A stretch of DNA of 64,000 nucleotides from Alphaproteobacteria bacterium (lineage in GTDB: Bacteria; Pseudomonadota; Alphaproteobacteria; Sphingomonadales; Kordiimonadaceae), in the NCBI GenBank assembly GCA_013372975.1, contig JABXIS010000036.1, forward strand, positions 1-64,000. The letters are read 5' to 3'. Below, one piece after another: positions 8,693 to 18,259 of this stretch (its first letter is position 1; each line of letters opens with the position of its first letter). Position numbers and translations under genes: made by a program. The notes under the pieces are model-generated. The model ran no database searches. It was not told the DNA's origin and worked only from the letters and a program-made list of their open reading frames with translations.

Positions 8693-10072
8693 ATGTCAGG
8701 CCATAATTTCCACCACACCATCCTTCGTGAATATGACGTGCGCGGCATCGTGGATGAAACACTGCATGTGGCGGACGCCATGGCGCTTGGCAAGGCCTTT
8801 GGAACCCATGTGGTGCGCGCGGGCGGCAGCCGGGTGTGTGTGGGCTATGACGGCCGGGTATCTTCGCCTGAAATGGCGGAAAACCTGATGGCGGGCTTGG
8901 CATCCACCGGCCTTGAAGTGATCAATATCGGCTTGTCGGGCACACCGATGCTGTACTTCAGCGTGTTTGAGCTGGATACCGATGGCGGCATCATGATCAC
9001 AGGCTCTCACAACCCACCAAACTATAACGGTTTCAAGATGATGAAGGGCAAGAAGCCCTGTTTTGGGGAAGCCATTCAGGCGCTTGGTAAAACCGCCAAT
9101 GAAGGTGATTTCGAAGTGGGCGAGGGCGGCATCTGTGAAGAGGATGTGTTCGGCCGCTATATCGACCGCCTGATGCGTGATGTCGATATGGATGCCTTCA
9201 CCATTGTGTGGGACCCGGCCAATGGCTCGCTCGGCCCCGCTGTGGAAGCGGCGGTGAAACGACTGCCGGGCAAGCATATCGTGATCAACGCCGAGGTGGA
9301 TGGCACATTCCCGAACCACCATGCCGACCCAACTGTTGAAAAGAACCTTGAGCAGCTTAAAGCCGCAGTGGCTGAGCATGGCGCTGATATCGGCCTTAGC
9401 TTCGACGGGGACGGGGACCGCATTGGCGCGATCGACGGCCAGGGCCGTGTTGTGTGGGGAGACCAGATGCTGGCGATCATGGCGGGGGACCTTTTGAAGG
9501 AACTACCGGGCGCACCGATAATTGCAGACGTAAAAGCCAGTCAGGCACTGTTTGACCGGATCGCTGAGCTGGGCGGCAAACCGGTGATGTGGAAAACCGG
9601 CCATAGCCTGATCAAGGACAAGATGGTTGAGCTTGAGGCCCCGCTCGCGGGCGAGATGTCAGGCCATATCTTTTACAAACACAAATTCTACGGTCATGAC
9701 GACGCGCTTTATGCCGGTATCCGTTTCCTGAACGCCATCTCGAAACAGGGTGGCAACCTTGATGCGCTGAAGGACGGCCTGCCTGTGGCCATCAACACAC
9801 CCGAACTGCGGTTCGATTGCGATGACGAAAAGAAATTCGATGTGGTGAAGGATGTGAAAGCCCGGCTTGAAGCGGCAGGTGCCAATATGTCCACCGTTGA
9901 TGGTGTGCGGGTGCAAACGGCGGATGGTTGGTGGCTCTTGCGGGCATCCAACACACAGGCGGTGCTGGTCGCGCGCTGCGAAGCCTCCACCGTAGAGGGG
10001 CTTGCGCGCCTTAAGCACGCGCTTGTCGAAGCCCTCGCCGAAAGCGGTGTCTCCGCCCCGAGTGACCTTTAA
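8693..10072 (+). CDS. Phosphomannomutase/phosphoglucomutase
   Basis: An alpha-D-phosphohexomutase of 459 residues that interconverts sugar 1- and 6-phosphates for polysaccharide precursors. All four family loops are present: the phosphoserine loop TGSHNPP, the Mg2+ loop SFDGDGDR, the sugar loop GEMSGH and the C-terminal phosphate-binding RASNTQAVLVAR. It is most like AlgC/ManB enzymes, which accept mannose and glucose phosphates. The start chosen is the ATG after GGGGGTG; a longer reading frame from 8612 would add 27 residues without homology. Confidence 0.92.
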   Translation: MSGHNFHHTILREYDVRGIVDETLHVADAMALGKAFGTHVVRAGGSRVCVGYDGRVSSPEMAENLMAGLASTGLEVINIGLSGTPMLYFSVFELDTDGGIMITGSHNPPNYNGFKMMKGKKPCFGEAIQALGKTANEGDFEVGEGGICEEDVFGRYIDRLMRDVDMDAFTIVWDPANGSLGPAVEAAVKRLPGKHIVINAEVDGTFPNHHADPTVEKNLEQLKAAVAEHGADIGLSFDGDGDRIGAIDGQGRVVWGDQMLAIMAGDLLKELPGAPIIADVKASQALFDRIAELGGKPVMWKTGHSLIKDKMVELEAPLAGEMSGHIFYKHKFYGHDDALYAGIRFLNAISKQGGNLDALKDGLPVAINTPELRFDCDDEKKFDVVKDVKARLEAAGANMSTVDGVRVQTADGWWLLRASNTQAVLVARCEASTVEGLARLKHALVEALAESGVSAPSDL

Positions 10073-10085
10073 GTGGAAAGGCTGC

Positions 10086-10787
10086 ATGGTCGCCAGATGT
10101 ATAGCACTGTATCTCTTGGTCTTGACTGCACCTTTGACTGTTCAAGCAGAAGCACCCATTTGGCAGGCTGACGCTCTCTATTTTGATGGCGTGCGCATCG
10201 AGACCAGCATTCCCGCGGCAGATTTGAGATTTGGCATCGAAGGTGGGGCGCTGTACACGGTCCGGCCCAGCCCAGATGGTTCAGCTAAACTTTTGAAGAT
10301 TATCCCCTCCAAGGGGGCGGTGGAAATTTGGCTGATTGATCAAACATCTAATCGGCTTGCTGATTTTCTGTCTGATATGAATGTCGATTGGGCGTCTGAC
10401 CAATTTTTTGTGGCATCAAGGTCGCATATGGGTGCGAGCACGTCCTTTATCTACCAGATTGGGGCCAACCGTGATTTGGCAAGGCGCTCCGAAGCCATTC
10501 CGCAACTGCTTGCATTTGACCCCATCAACGAATTGATCGTCCAGTTTTCTGCTGATAAGGATGATAGCAAACTGATTGTCTCTCCAGTTTTCGGTGGGAT
10601 AAGGCAAGAAATTGCTGTTGCGCCTGAATATCTGTATTTGTCTGATGCGCTTGGCAGCTTCTCGCAAGTCAGAATTGAAGAGTGTGTCCTCCGCTATGAA
10701 ATCAAGCGCGCTGGCCAGATTAAGTCAGAGAACGCACCTCTCAATCGTGAATTATGTCCTACCGAAAGAATGTCGCCAGAAAACTAA
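10086..10787 (+). CDS. Secreted protein of unknown function
   Basis: I do not recognise this 233-residue protein. The chosen ATG follows GGAAAGG and yields a signal peptide ending at VQA (about residue 21). The mature part looks beta-rich, with repeated strand-turn patterns (ALYFDGVRIE, FGIEGGALYTV, FFVASRSHMG, YLYLSDALGS) that recall a small propeller-like or WD-type secreted protein, but this is only a pattern impression. Two Cys lie near the C-terminus (EECVLRYE, RELCPTE) and could form a disulfide. It begins 13 bases after the phosphohexomutase. Base composition looks more AT-rich than the mutase gene. Confidence 0.6.
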   Translation: MVARCIALYLLVLTAPLTVQAEAPIWQADALYFDGVRIETSIPAADLRFGIEGGALYTVRPSPDGSAKLLKIIPSKGAVEIWLIDQTSNRLADFLSDMNVDWASDQFFVASRSHMGASTSFIYQIGANRDLARRSEAIPQLLAFDPINELIVQFSADKDDSKLIVSPVFGGIRQEIAVAPEYLYLSDALGSFSQVRIEECVLRYEIKRAGQIKSENAPLNRELCPTERMSPEN

Positions 10788-10792
10788 GACCA

Positions 10793-11272
10793 TCAAAACA
10801 TACCGTTATCGTTTTTGGATGTCTCGGGTACCGGCATGGCCACACCCCAATGTTCCACCATCTTGCCGTCTTTCATACGGAAGATGTTGACCGCCGCGCC
10901 GCCACGTTCTTCGGGCGAGCGTTTCACATGCATATGCAGCCAGACAAGGTCACCACTGGCGGAGGACCGCACAATGTGGGCTGAATAGTGTGGGTATTTT
11001 TTTGCCCGCGCGCGAAATAATGCGATCACGGCATCCCGGCCATCCTCAAGCCGCGGGTGGTGCTGGATATAGGGCTCGCCAAAACACTCCTCCGCTGCCT
11101 TATCCACATCCAGCTTGTTCTCCAATAGGTCCATGCAATAGATGGCCTTCTTGATGTTGGCCGCCTCAAGGGCCTCCATTTTGGCGTCGTGTGCAATGCT
11201 GCCTATGGTCAAAAACGATGCCATAATCGCGGCGCCTGCGCAGGCACGCGTGATGTATCCGGATGCTGTCAT
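10793..11272 (-). CDS. Exported SnoaL-like (NTF2-fold) protein
   Basis: The 159-residue protein has an N-terminal signal segment (about 1-27) and a SnoaL-like domain: an initial helix ending in AAEECFGEPYIQHHPRLEDG, then GRDAVIALFRARAKKYP, and strands ending with VNIFRMKDGKMVEHWGVAMPVP. This pattern is typical of predicted SnoaL-like aldol-condensation enzymes or ligand binders. The substrate is unknown. It converges with the preceding secreted protein, with only five bases between stop codons. Confidence 0.8.
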   Translation of the reverse strand: MTASGYITRACAGAAIMASFLTIGSIAHDAKMEALEAANIKKAIYCMDLLENKLDVDKAAEECFGEPYIQHHPRLEDGRDAVIALFRARAKKYPHYSAHIVRSSASGDLVWLHMHVKRSPEERGGAAVNIFRMKDGKMVEHWGVAMPVPETSKNDNGMF

Positions 11273-11438
11273 GATGTTTCCTCGTTAGTCTTTTGGTTGT
11301 TTTGACAGTTTTTGCGGTGGCGGGCCGGCAAACACAAGCCCCATAAAATAATCGTGATGGGGGCCGGGGTGCCCGCAAACGCTGTCACACAAGCTGATTG
11401 ACATGTTTGTGAAAGAATTTCCTGCTTTTTACTGCATG

Positions 11439-11468
11439 TTTACTCTTCTCTAGGATCGTGGATATACT
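11439..11468 (+). promoter_or_regulatory. Candidate sigma-70-type promoter of clpS
   Basis: TTTACT and TATACT are separated by 18 bases and lie 34 bases before the clpS start codon. The remainder of 11273-11438 holds no other signal I can support, except a TTGACA at 11398 that lacks a matching -10 box. Confidence 0.5.
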
Positions 11469-11501
11469 ACATTAGAGAGGTATGGATTTTTTGGAGGATC
11501 G

Positions 11502-11831
11502 ATGCCTGACAAGCAAAATAACGGAGCCGGCGGCGGTGGCGATACTGGGGTGCTTACCCGGTCTGACGCCAAAACCAAAAAGCCGTCCATGTATAAAGTG
11601 CTGCTCCTGAACGACGATTTCACCCCAATGGAATTTGTGGTGCATATCTTGCAACGTTTTTTCCGCATGACCATGGAAGAAGCGACCGAGGTTATGTTGC
11701 ATGTCCACCAGAAAGGTGTGGGTGTGTGTGGTGTGTTCACCTACGAAGTGGCGGAAACCAAGGTCAATCAGGTGCTTAGCTTTGCGCGCCAGAATGAACA
11801 TCCGCTGCAGTGCACGCTTGAAAAAGAGTAA
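11502..11831 (+). CDS. clpS: ClpS adaptor protein
   Basis: ClpS delivers N-degron substrates to ClpAP. The 109-residue protein has a flexible glycine-rich N-terminus, then the conserved core: [17 protein letters not shown] (the binding-pocket Asn-Asp-Asp), a Met-rich helix, [21 protein letters not shown]. An alphaproteobacterial genome may have two clpS copies; this one is next to clpA, as usual for the main copy. GGAGG lies just before the ATG. Confidence 0.96.
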   Translation: MPDKQNNGAGGGGDTGVLTRSDAKTKKPSMYKVLLLNDDFTPMEFVVHILQRFFRMTMEEATEVMLHVHQKGVGVCGVFTYEVAETKVNQVLSFARQNEHPLQCTLEKE

Positions 11832-11889
11832 GTTCATCCTGCTGCAGGTAGAAACTGCCGCGATAGGACCAGCCGAAGGATAGAAAAGA

Positions 11890-14286
11890 GTGCCAAGTTT
11901 TTCCCCACACCTTGAAGAAACCCTCCATAGGGCATTGAAGGAAGCCAACGAACGCAGCCACGAGTATGCGACGCTTGAGCATCTTCTGCTCGCGCTTCTT
12001 GATGATCCGGAGGCGATTGCCGTCCTGAAGGCATGCGATGTGGATATTGAAATCCTCAGGGCCCAGCTCATTGATTATCTGGATGATGATATGGAAAACC
12101 TGAAGGTGGAAGCAGATGGCCTTGAAGCCACGCCCACAGCAGGGTTCCAGCGGGTGGTCCAGCGGGCACTCCTGCACGTTCAAAGCTCCGGCCGCGAGGA
12201 AATGACAGGGGCGAACCTTCTGGTGGCATTGTTCTCTGAACGGGAAAGCCATGCGGTTTACTTCCTCCAGAGCCAGGATATGACTCGCCTTGACGCTGTA
12301 AGCTATATCTCGCACGGCATCGCAAAGGTGCCTGAATTTGGTGAAGACCGCCGGGTGCGTGGCACTTCGGAAGAAGAGGAAACCGTGAAGGCGGAACCTG
12401 CAGGCGAGGCCAAAAAGGCCGATACCGCGCTTTCGGCTTATTGCGTGGACCTCAACCAGAAGGCCCGCGACGGAAAGATTGACCCGCTCATTGGCCGCGA
12501 GGCAGAGCTTGAGCGCGCCGTTCAAATCCTTTGTCGCCGGTCCAAGAATAATCCGCTTCTTGTGGGTGATCCGGGCGTGGGCAAAACCGCCATTGCTGAA
12601 GGGCTTGCGCGCCGTATCATCGAAAAGGATGTGCCGGGCGTGCTTGAAGACGCCACAATCTTTGCGCTGGATATGGGATCACTGTTGGCCGGAACCCGCT
12701 ACCGTGGTGATTTTGAAGAACGCCTAAAGGCCGTGGTGAAGGAACTGGAAGCCACTGAAGGCTCGATCCTGTTTATCGACGAAATCCATACGGTGATTGG
12801 TGCAGGTGCCACCTCAGGCGGGGCGATGGATGCCTCGAACCTGTTGAAACCTGCGCTGGCATCGGGTTCGATCCGCTGCATGGGCTCCACCACCTATAAG
12901 GAATTTCGCAGCCATTTCGAAAAAGATCGCGCTCTTCTCAGGCGGTTCCAGAAGATCGATATCAACGAACCGACCGTGGATGACACCATCAAGATTTTGC
13001 GCGGCCTGAAGCCTTATTTCGAGGATCACCATCAGGTGCGGTTCACCGCCGAGGCCATCAAATCGGCGGTCGAATTGTCAGACCGCTATATCTCTGATCG
13101 CAAGCTTCCGGACAAAGCCATCGACGTGATCGATGAAACCGGCGCGGCCCAGATGCTGCTGCCGCCATCCAAGCGTAAGAAAACCATCAGTGTGAAGGAT
13201 GTTGAGGCCGTTGTGGCCAAGATTGCGCGCATCCCGCCCAAATCTGTATCGCGCGACGAAAGCCGCGTGATGCAAACACTGCAGAAAGACCTGAAGCGCG
13301 TTGTGTTCGGGCAGGACAAGGCCATCGATGCCCTCACAGCGTCGATCAAGCTGTCCCGCGCCGGGCTTCGCGAACCCAACAAACCGATTGGTTCCTACCT
13401 TTTCTCAGGCCCCACGGGTGTGGGTAAAACAGAGGTTGCGCGCCAACTTGCAGGGCTGTTGGGGGTGGAACTGCACCGGTTTGACATGTCTGAATATATG
13501 GAACGCCATTCGGTTAGCCGTCTGATCGGGGCGCCTCCGGGCTATGTGGGCTTTGATCAGGGCGGTTTGCTCACGGACGCGGTGGACCAACACCCGCACT
13601 GTGTGCTCCTTCTTGACGAGGTGGAAAAAGCGCATCCGGATCTCTTTAACGTGCTGTTGCAGGTTATGGATAACGGCACGCTCACCGACCATAACGGCAA
13701 GAAAATCGACTTCCGCAATGTGGTGCTGATCATGACCACAAACGCAGGCGCGGCAGAGCTCTCCAAAACCGCCATCGGATTCGGGCGGGAAACAGACGAA
13801 ACCGCATCAGACGATGCCATCAAGCGTATGTTCAGCCCCGAGTTCCGCAACCGGTTGGATGCCACGATCGCATTTGACTTCCTGCCGCCAGAGGTGGTTG
13901 CACGCGTGGTTGAGAAATTCGTGCTGCAGCTTGAGCTTCAGCTCGCGGATCGCAACGTGGAAATCAGTCTTACGGAAGAGGCCAAGGCACTGCTGGCTGA
14001 GAAGGGTTATGACAGGCTTTATGGCGCGCGCCCGCTTGGCCGCGTGATCCAGGAACAAATCAAGACCCCGCTCGCGGACGAGCTGCTGTTTGGCAAACTG
14101 GCCAAGGGTGGCGAAGTGGTTGTGAAAGTGAAAGACAAGGAAATTGCTTTCGAAATTACGGCCCACGCCCCAAAGGCCAAGGCCCAGAAGAAAAAGCCGG
14201 CATCCAAAAAGGCGGAATCCAAAAAAGCTGGCGCCAGCGTGCCCGCCACCAGGCGAGAGGGCAAACCACCTGTTCCGGTGAAATAG
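11890..14286 (+). CDS. clpA: ATP-dependent Clp protease ATP-binding subunit ClpA
   Basis: The 798-residue AAA+ unfoldase partners with ClpP and takes substrates from ClpS. It shows a Clp-N domain (about 1-145), a first AAA module with GDPGVGKTA and LFIDEIHTVIG, and a second with GPTGVGKTE, LLLDEVEKAHPD and a C-terminal D2-small domain. An IGF-type ClpP-docking loop is visible as AIGFGRE. The start is GTG, with GAAGGA upstream. The last 40 residues form an unusual tail very rich in Lys, Ala and Pro, beyond the normal ClpA end. No clpP is nearby. Confidence 0.96.
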   Translation: MPSFSPHLEETLHRALKEANERSHEYATLEHLLLALLDDPEAIAVLKACDVDIEILRAQLIDYLDDDMENLKVEADGLEATPTAGFQRVVQRALLHVQSSGREEMTGANLLVALFSERESHAVYFLQSQDMTRLDAVSYISHGIAKVPEFGEDRRVRGTSEEEETVKAEPAGEAKKADTALSAYCVDLNQKARDGKIDPLIGREAELERAVQILCRRSKNNPLLVGDPGVGKTAIAEGLARRIIEKDVPGVLEDATIFALDMGSLLAGTRYRGDFEERLKAVVKELEATEGSILFIDEIHTVIGAGATSGGAMDASNLLKPALASGSIRCMGSTTYKEFRSHFEKDRALLRRFQKIDINEPTVDDTIKILRGLKPYFEDHHQVRFTAEAIKSAVELSDRYISDRKLPDKAIDVIDETGAAQMLLPPSKRKKTISVKDVEAVVAKIARIPPKSVSRDESRVMQTLQKDLKRVVFGQDKAIDALTASIKLSRAGLREPNKPIGSYLFSGPTGVGKTEVARQLAGLLGVELHRFDMSEYMERHSVSRLIGAPPGYVGFDQGGLLTDAVDQHPHCVLLLDEVEKAHPDLFNVLLQVMDNGTLTDHNGKKIDFRNVVLIMTTNAGAAELSKTAIGFGRETDETASDDAIKRMFSPEFRNRLDATIAFDFLPPEVVARVVEKFVLQLELQLADRNVEISLTEEAKALLAEKGYDRLYGARPLGRVIQEQIKTPLADELLFGKLAKGGEVVVKVKDKEIAFEITAHAPKAKAQKKKPASKKAESKKAGASVPATRREGKPPVPVK

Positions 14287-14311
14287 GCCTTTGATTTGGC
14301 ACAAGAATATG

Positions 14312-14341
14312 AGGCATGAACTTCCGGGTTCATGCCTTTTT
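14312..14341 (+). terminator. Terminator after clpA
   Basis: AGGCATGAAC and GTTCATGCCT make a 10-bp perfect stem with a six-base loop, followed by a T run. It ends the clpS-clpA transcript. Confidence 0.9.
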
Positions 14342-14440
14342 ACTTTCTTGACCTGAAGGATGGACAGGCATAGCCTGCGACACAAGCAAAACAAGGAGAC
14401 AGCCACAGGTATCCGGTCCGGTCGACCATGAAGGATGATG

Positions 14441-15925
14441 ATGGCTCAATGCTTTATGCACCTGCATTTGAACTTACGCCCGGTAATCCATATTCTTGGC
14501 CTGATGCTGATGGCTCTAGCCGCGGTGATGCTTATTCCGCTGATTGTCGAACAGCTTATCGAGGGCCATGAAAATGCCGGCTTCGAAGAAGGCGCGATCG
14601 TGACTGGCTTTTTTGGCCTGTTGATATTCCTCGCATCGCGTGAGGAAGGGGAGTTGCAGCTTGATCTGAAACAAGCCTTTCTGCTGACGGCTTTAAGCTG
14701 GATGGTGTTGCCCATCTTCGCAGCCATACCCCTGACAGGTGTTGAGCAGGACTCTGGTGTGTGGCTTTCTTTCACGGATGCTGTCTTTGAGACTGTTTCA
14801 GGCATAACCACGACCGGTTCTACTGTTCTTTCCGGTCTGGATCATTTGTCGCCAGGCTTCTTGGTCTGGCGGTCACTGCTGAACTGGATCGGTGGCATAG
14901 GCATCATTGTAATGGCCATTGTAATGCTGCCGTTCCTGCGTATTGGCGGGATGCAGCTCTTTCGCTCAGAAAGTTCAGACAGGTCTGAAAAGATAGCGCC
15001 GAACGCGGGACAGATAGTGGCCTGGATCACCGGTGTTTATGCAGCACTGACATTGGTTTGTGCCGCCGCTTTCTATCTTACAGGCATGTCCGGATTTGAC
15101 GCGATCAACCATGCGATGGCCACCCTGGCTACTGGCGGTTTCAGTACCCACGACGCATCTTTCGGTTATTTTGGGGTGGCTGCGCAATGGGTTGCGATTG
15201 TGTTTATGATTGCAGGTGCCTTGCCCTTTGTCGCCTATATCAAGTTTGTCCGGGGACGGCGCAGGGCTTTCTATGAAGAACCGCAGGTGCGGGCCTTCTT
15301 GCTGTTCCTGTTCGTGGTGATCGTGTTGGGCGCAACCTACATGGCGAGCCAGTCCGGCCAGGGGTTTGGAGAGGCGCTCACCCGGGTTGCCTTCAATGTT
15401 GTGTCTGTCGTCACCACCACTGGGTTCGCCACAGAAGACTATAGCCTGTGGGGTACATGGGCGGTCGCCGGTTTCTTCCTGCTGATGTTTGTGGGCGGGT
15501 GTGCCGGATCCACCTCTGGCGCGATCAAGATATATCGATTTCAGGTGCTTTGGATCATTCTTCGGAATCAGTTGCAGCGGCTCACAAGCCCGAACAGGGT
15601 AATTCCGCTCACATTCGGCGCCGCGCGGGTTGGAGAAGGCTTGCTCTTGTCTGTTCTTGCCTTCATGGCGGCCTTTTTCGCGTCGGTAGCGTTGATCACA
15701 CTTCTGCTTGCACTGATGGATATTGATTTCGTTACAGCGCTGACAGCTGCAGCCACGGCAATCACCAATGTGGGGCCGGGCCTCGGTACAATCATTGGCC
15801 CCGCCGGGAACTTTGCGCCCTTGCCGGATATGGCCAAATGGCTTCTGTGTTTCGCCATGCTTTTGGGGCGGCTGGAAATTTTTGTCCTGTTCATGTTATT
15901 TGATCCACATTTCTGGAAAGACTAG
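14441..15925 (+). CDS. trkH: TrkH-family potassium uptake protein
   Basis: An integral membrane K+ translocation subunit of 494 residues with the four pore-loop repeats of the TrkH/KtrB superfamily: TTTGSTVL, LATGGFSTHD, TTTGFATED and ITNVGPGLG. The GGCAGSTSGAIKIYR segment is the conserved gating-loop/helix after the third pore. I choose the ATG at 14441 because AAGGA lies five bases before it; two other in-frame ATGs precede it at 14435 and 14438. TrkA, the NAD-binding regulator it needs in E. coli, is not in the window. Confidence 0.92.
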   Translation: MAQCFMHLHLNLRPVIHILGLMLMALAAVMLIPLIVEQLIEGHENAGFEEGAIVTGFFGLLIFLASREEGELQLDLKQAFLLTALSWMVLPIFAAIPLTGVEQDSGVWLSFTDAVFETVSGITTTGSTVLSGLDHLSPGFLVWRSLLNWIGGIGIIVMAIVMLPFLRIGGMQLFRSESSDRSEKIAPNAGQIVAWITGVYAALTLVCAAAFYLTGMSGFDAINHAMATLATGGFSTHDASFGYFGVAAQWVAIVFMIAGALPFVAYIKFVRGRRRAFYEEPQVRAFLLFLFVVIVLGATYMASQSGQGFGEALTRVAFNVVSVVTTTGFATEDYSLWGTWAVAGFFLLMFVGGCAGSTSGAIKIYRFQVLWIILRNQLQRLTSPNRVIPLTFGAARVGEGLLLSVLAFMAAFFASVALITLLLALMDIDFVTALTAAATAITNVGPGLGTIIGPAGNFAPLPDMAKWLLCFAMLLGRLEIFVLFMLFDPHFWKD

Positions 15926-15935
15926 GGCCAAACCA

Positions 15936-16475
15936 ATGCTGACAACTGACAGGCTTATCTTGCGCCAATGGCGGGAAGACGACCGCGTACCCTTTGCAGC
16001 TATGTGTGCTGACGAAGAAGTAATGCGCTATTTCCCGCGTGTGATGGACCGCGCTGAAACCGATGCGGCGGTTGACCGCCAGATCAAGGGAATCAGGGAA
16101 AAGGGCTATGCTTTCTGGGCTACGGAACTCAGGGAAACAGGCCAGTTTATCGGTTTTGTGGGGATCCAGGATATTCCCGATTATTATGGCCTGCCTGCCG
16201 GGATCGAAATCGGCTGGCGCTTGGATAAAACAGCCTGGGGGCAGGGTTTGGCGCCTGAAGGAGCACGGGCCTGCCTTGCGTTTGCTTTTGCAAAGTTACA
16301 GGTGCCGGAGGTAATTGCCTTTACAGCGACCCTGAACAAACCCTCCATGCGGGTGATGGAAAAGGTAGGGATGACGCGCGATGCGACGGCTGATTTTGAC
16401 CACCCAATGGTGGAAGAAGGCCACCCGATACGCCCCCATGTGTTGTACCGGATAAAGGCGGATGGGGTTGGCTAG
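15936..16475 (+). CDS. GNAT acetyltransferase, RimJ/RimL type
   Basis: The 179-residue protein opens with TDRLILRQWREDD, the classic start of RimL-like N-acetyltransferases. The acetyl-CoA site is represented by GIEIGWRLDKTAWGQGLAPEG, and the C-terminal NKPSMRVMEKVGM completes the fold. It may acetylate a ribosomal protein or another amine; the substrate cannot be read from sequence. It begins ten bases after trkH and is likely co-transcribed. Confidence 0.88.
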   Translation: MLTTDRLILRQWREDDRVPFAAMCADEEVMRYFPRVMDRAETDAAVDRQIKGIREKGYAFWATELRETGQFIGFVGIQDIPDYYGLPAGIEIGWRLDKTAWGQGLAPEGARACLAFAFAKLQVPEVIAFTATLNKPSMRVMEKVGMTRDATADFDHPMVEEGHPIRPHVLYRIKADGVG

Positions 16476-16476
16476 A

Positions 16477-17109
16477 TCAAAGGCTCGCTTTCTCTCTCAG
16501 CCACTGGAGAAAGGCATCTGTATCAGTTTCGAATAAATGCTTTCGGCTCTCTCTGCGGAAATTGTCGCTTGTTATTGGCCGTTTATCGGACGTCAGTCCA
16601 TTCTCGGGAAAGGCAACTTCCTTCACTGCATGAATTAACGATGCTTCCAGTTCTTTGATGATCCCGGAAGGCGTCAGGGCGGGTAGGGGAAGGCTCAGGT
16701 CATAGTGCTCGGAGCCGACACCGTTATCACACCGGCAATAGTATACCTCTATCAGCTCAACCTCGCGGATCGCGTCCTCCATGCTGGCTCGCAGATCGTT
16801 ATATCGAGCAAACCCTTCTCTTTGTGGAGATTTCAGGCAATAGGCTTCTTTTTCCGTACCAGGAGGTGGGTTTTCGCTCCTAAGTGCATAGCGAAATCCC
16901 ATATAATTGGCCAAATGTTCCCGTATGCGATGCTCCAGATAACTGGCTTTTCCTACATAGACCACCGTAGTTTGGGGATATCGCATCATAAGCAGATAAA
17001 TACCGGGACCGTTCAGGCCGAGTGCCCCAATTTCCTCGAGCGTGCTCGGAAATTGCCCTACCTTCAAGGGGCCTCGCCATTGTATTCGAACAGCTTTCAT
17101 GGTTGCCAA
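16477..17109 (-). CDS. GIY-YIG nuclease-domain protein
   Basis: Residues about 32-70 carry the GIY-YIG core: GPGIYLLMM, then VVYVGKAS and a helix with EHRIREHL, matching the Gly-Ile-Tyr, Tyr-Val-Gly and Arg positions of the catalytic module. The rest (to 210) is not a recognisable UvrC or homing-endonuclease domain, so it may be a small stand-alone nuclease. The start is ambiguous: a TTG right after the upstream stop has AAAGGA four bases before it, while the ATG at 17100 would give 207 residues. The gene looks more AT-rich than its neighbours, hinting at recent acquisition at the end of this operon. Confidence 0.75.
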   Translation of the reverse strand: MATMKAVRIQWRGPLKVGQFPSTLEEIGALGLNGPGIYLLMMRYPQTTVVYVGKASYLEHRIREHLANYMGFRYALRSENPPPGTEKEAYCLKSPQREGFARYNDLRASMEDAIREVELIEVYYCRCDNGVGSEHYDLSLPLPALTPSGIIKELEASLIHAVKEVAFPENGLTSDKRPITSDNFRRESRKHLFETDTDAFLQWLREKASL

Positions 17110-18237
17110 CTAATCCTTTCTAAACGGCAGATGTTCGCCATAATAGGCGATGTCTGACGCCACATCCTGTCGTTCGGCATTCAGGAACCGGGAAACGGCA
17201 TCATGAAAGCCGGGATCGCGCATATAGTGGGCGCTGAAGGTTTTTGTGGGCTCATAGCCGCGGGCTATCTTGTGGGGGCCTTGTGCGCCTGCCTCCACAA
17301 AGGCCAGCTTGTGCCGGATGGCATAGTCAATGGCCTGATAATAGCAGGCTTCAAAATGCAGGCAGGGAATATCTGCAAGGGCGCCCCAATGGCGGCCATA
17401 AAGCGTGTTCGCGCCGATGAAGTTGAGCGCGGAGGCAACTGGCTGTCCGTCTTTGCTGCAATGAATAAGCAGGATGCGATCTGCCATCCGCGCACCGACG
17501 GCTGAGAAAAACTCGCGAGTTAAATAGGGTTGGCCCCATTTGCGCGCGCCTGTATCCAAATAGCAGGCGAAAAAATGGTCCCAGTGTGCTTCGGTGATCT
17601 CGGCTCCTGTAAGTGCCTCAATCTTTACATCCGAATCCAAAACGGCCTGTCGTTCTTTCCTGATTTGCTTGCGCTTGCGGGACGAAAGGGCCGCGAGAAA
17701 ATCATCGAAAGTATCGTAGCCACGATTGTGCCAGTGGAACTGCTGGTCGTTGCGTATCAGGTATCCTTCTTCCTCGGCCAGCGCGGCTTCTTCTTCGGGT
17801 AGAAAGGTAAGATGTACAGATGATAGCCCCAGTTTTTCGGCAATGGCTTTGCCTGTTTGCAAAAGGGCTCTGGCGTTGGTGTCTGAAGCTGAAAGCAATT
17901 TTGAGGCAATGATTGGCGAGAATGGGATGGAGGATTGCAGTTTGGGGTAATAGCGACCGCCAGCGCGTTCATAGGCCTGTGCCCAGCCATGATCGAACAC
18001 ATATTCGCCATAGGAATGGCTTTTGATGTAAAGCGGCATGACGGCTGATGGCGCATCCGCCTCCTGTTGGCGCAAGACTGCATGATAAGGCATCCATCCA
18101 GTTTCCGCCGTTGCGCAGCCTGTTTCTTCAAGCGCACTGAGGAAGTCATAGCTTGTGAACGGATTGTCGGTGCCCGCGCAGGCATTCCAGCCATCGCGCC
18201 CAACTTCCGTGATGGATTGAACAAAAGAAGCCGTCAT
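17110..18237 (-). CDS. FemAB-like GNAT protein (PF04339 family)
   Basis: The 375-residue cytoplasmic protein resembles the peptidoglycan biosynthesis/recognition GNAT family (PF04339, formerly DUF482). Typical segments are NPFTSYDFLSALEETG near the start, SHSYGEYVFDHGWA, the basic helix SSRKRKQIRKERQ and the late EAGAQGPHKIARGYEP. The start chosen is the ATG 22 bases after the GDPD gene; a start at 18294 would lie inside that gene. Family members are assumed to transfer an acyl or aminoacyl group, but no substrate is established. Confidence 0.85.
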   Translation of the reverse strand: MTASFVQSITEVGRDGWNACAGTDNPFTSYDFLSALEETGCATAETGWMPYHAVLRQQEADAPSAVMPLYIKSHSYGEYVFDHGWAQAYERAGGRYYPKLQSSIPFSPIIASKLLSASDTNARALLQTGKAIAEKLGLSSVHLTFLPEEEAALAEEEGYLIRNDQQFHWHNRGYDTFDDFLAALSSRKRKQIRKERQAVLDSDVKIEALTGAEITEAHWDHFFACYLDTGARKWGQPYLTREFFSAVGARMADRILLIHCSKDGQPVASALNFIGANTLYGRHWGALADIPCLHFEACYYQAIDYAIRHKLAFVEAGAQGPHKIARGYEPTKTFSAHYMRDPGFHDAVSRFLNAERQDVASDIAYYGEHLPFRKD

Positions 18238-18259
18238 GTCGGCCCCGCTTGCCACTTGC

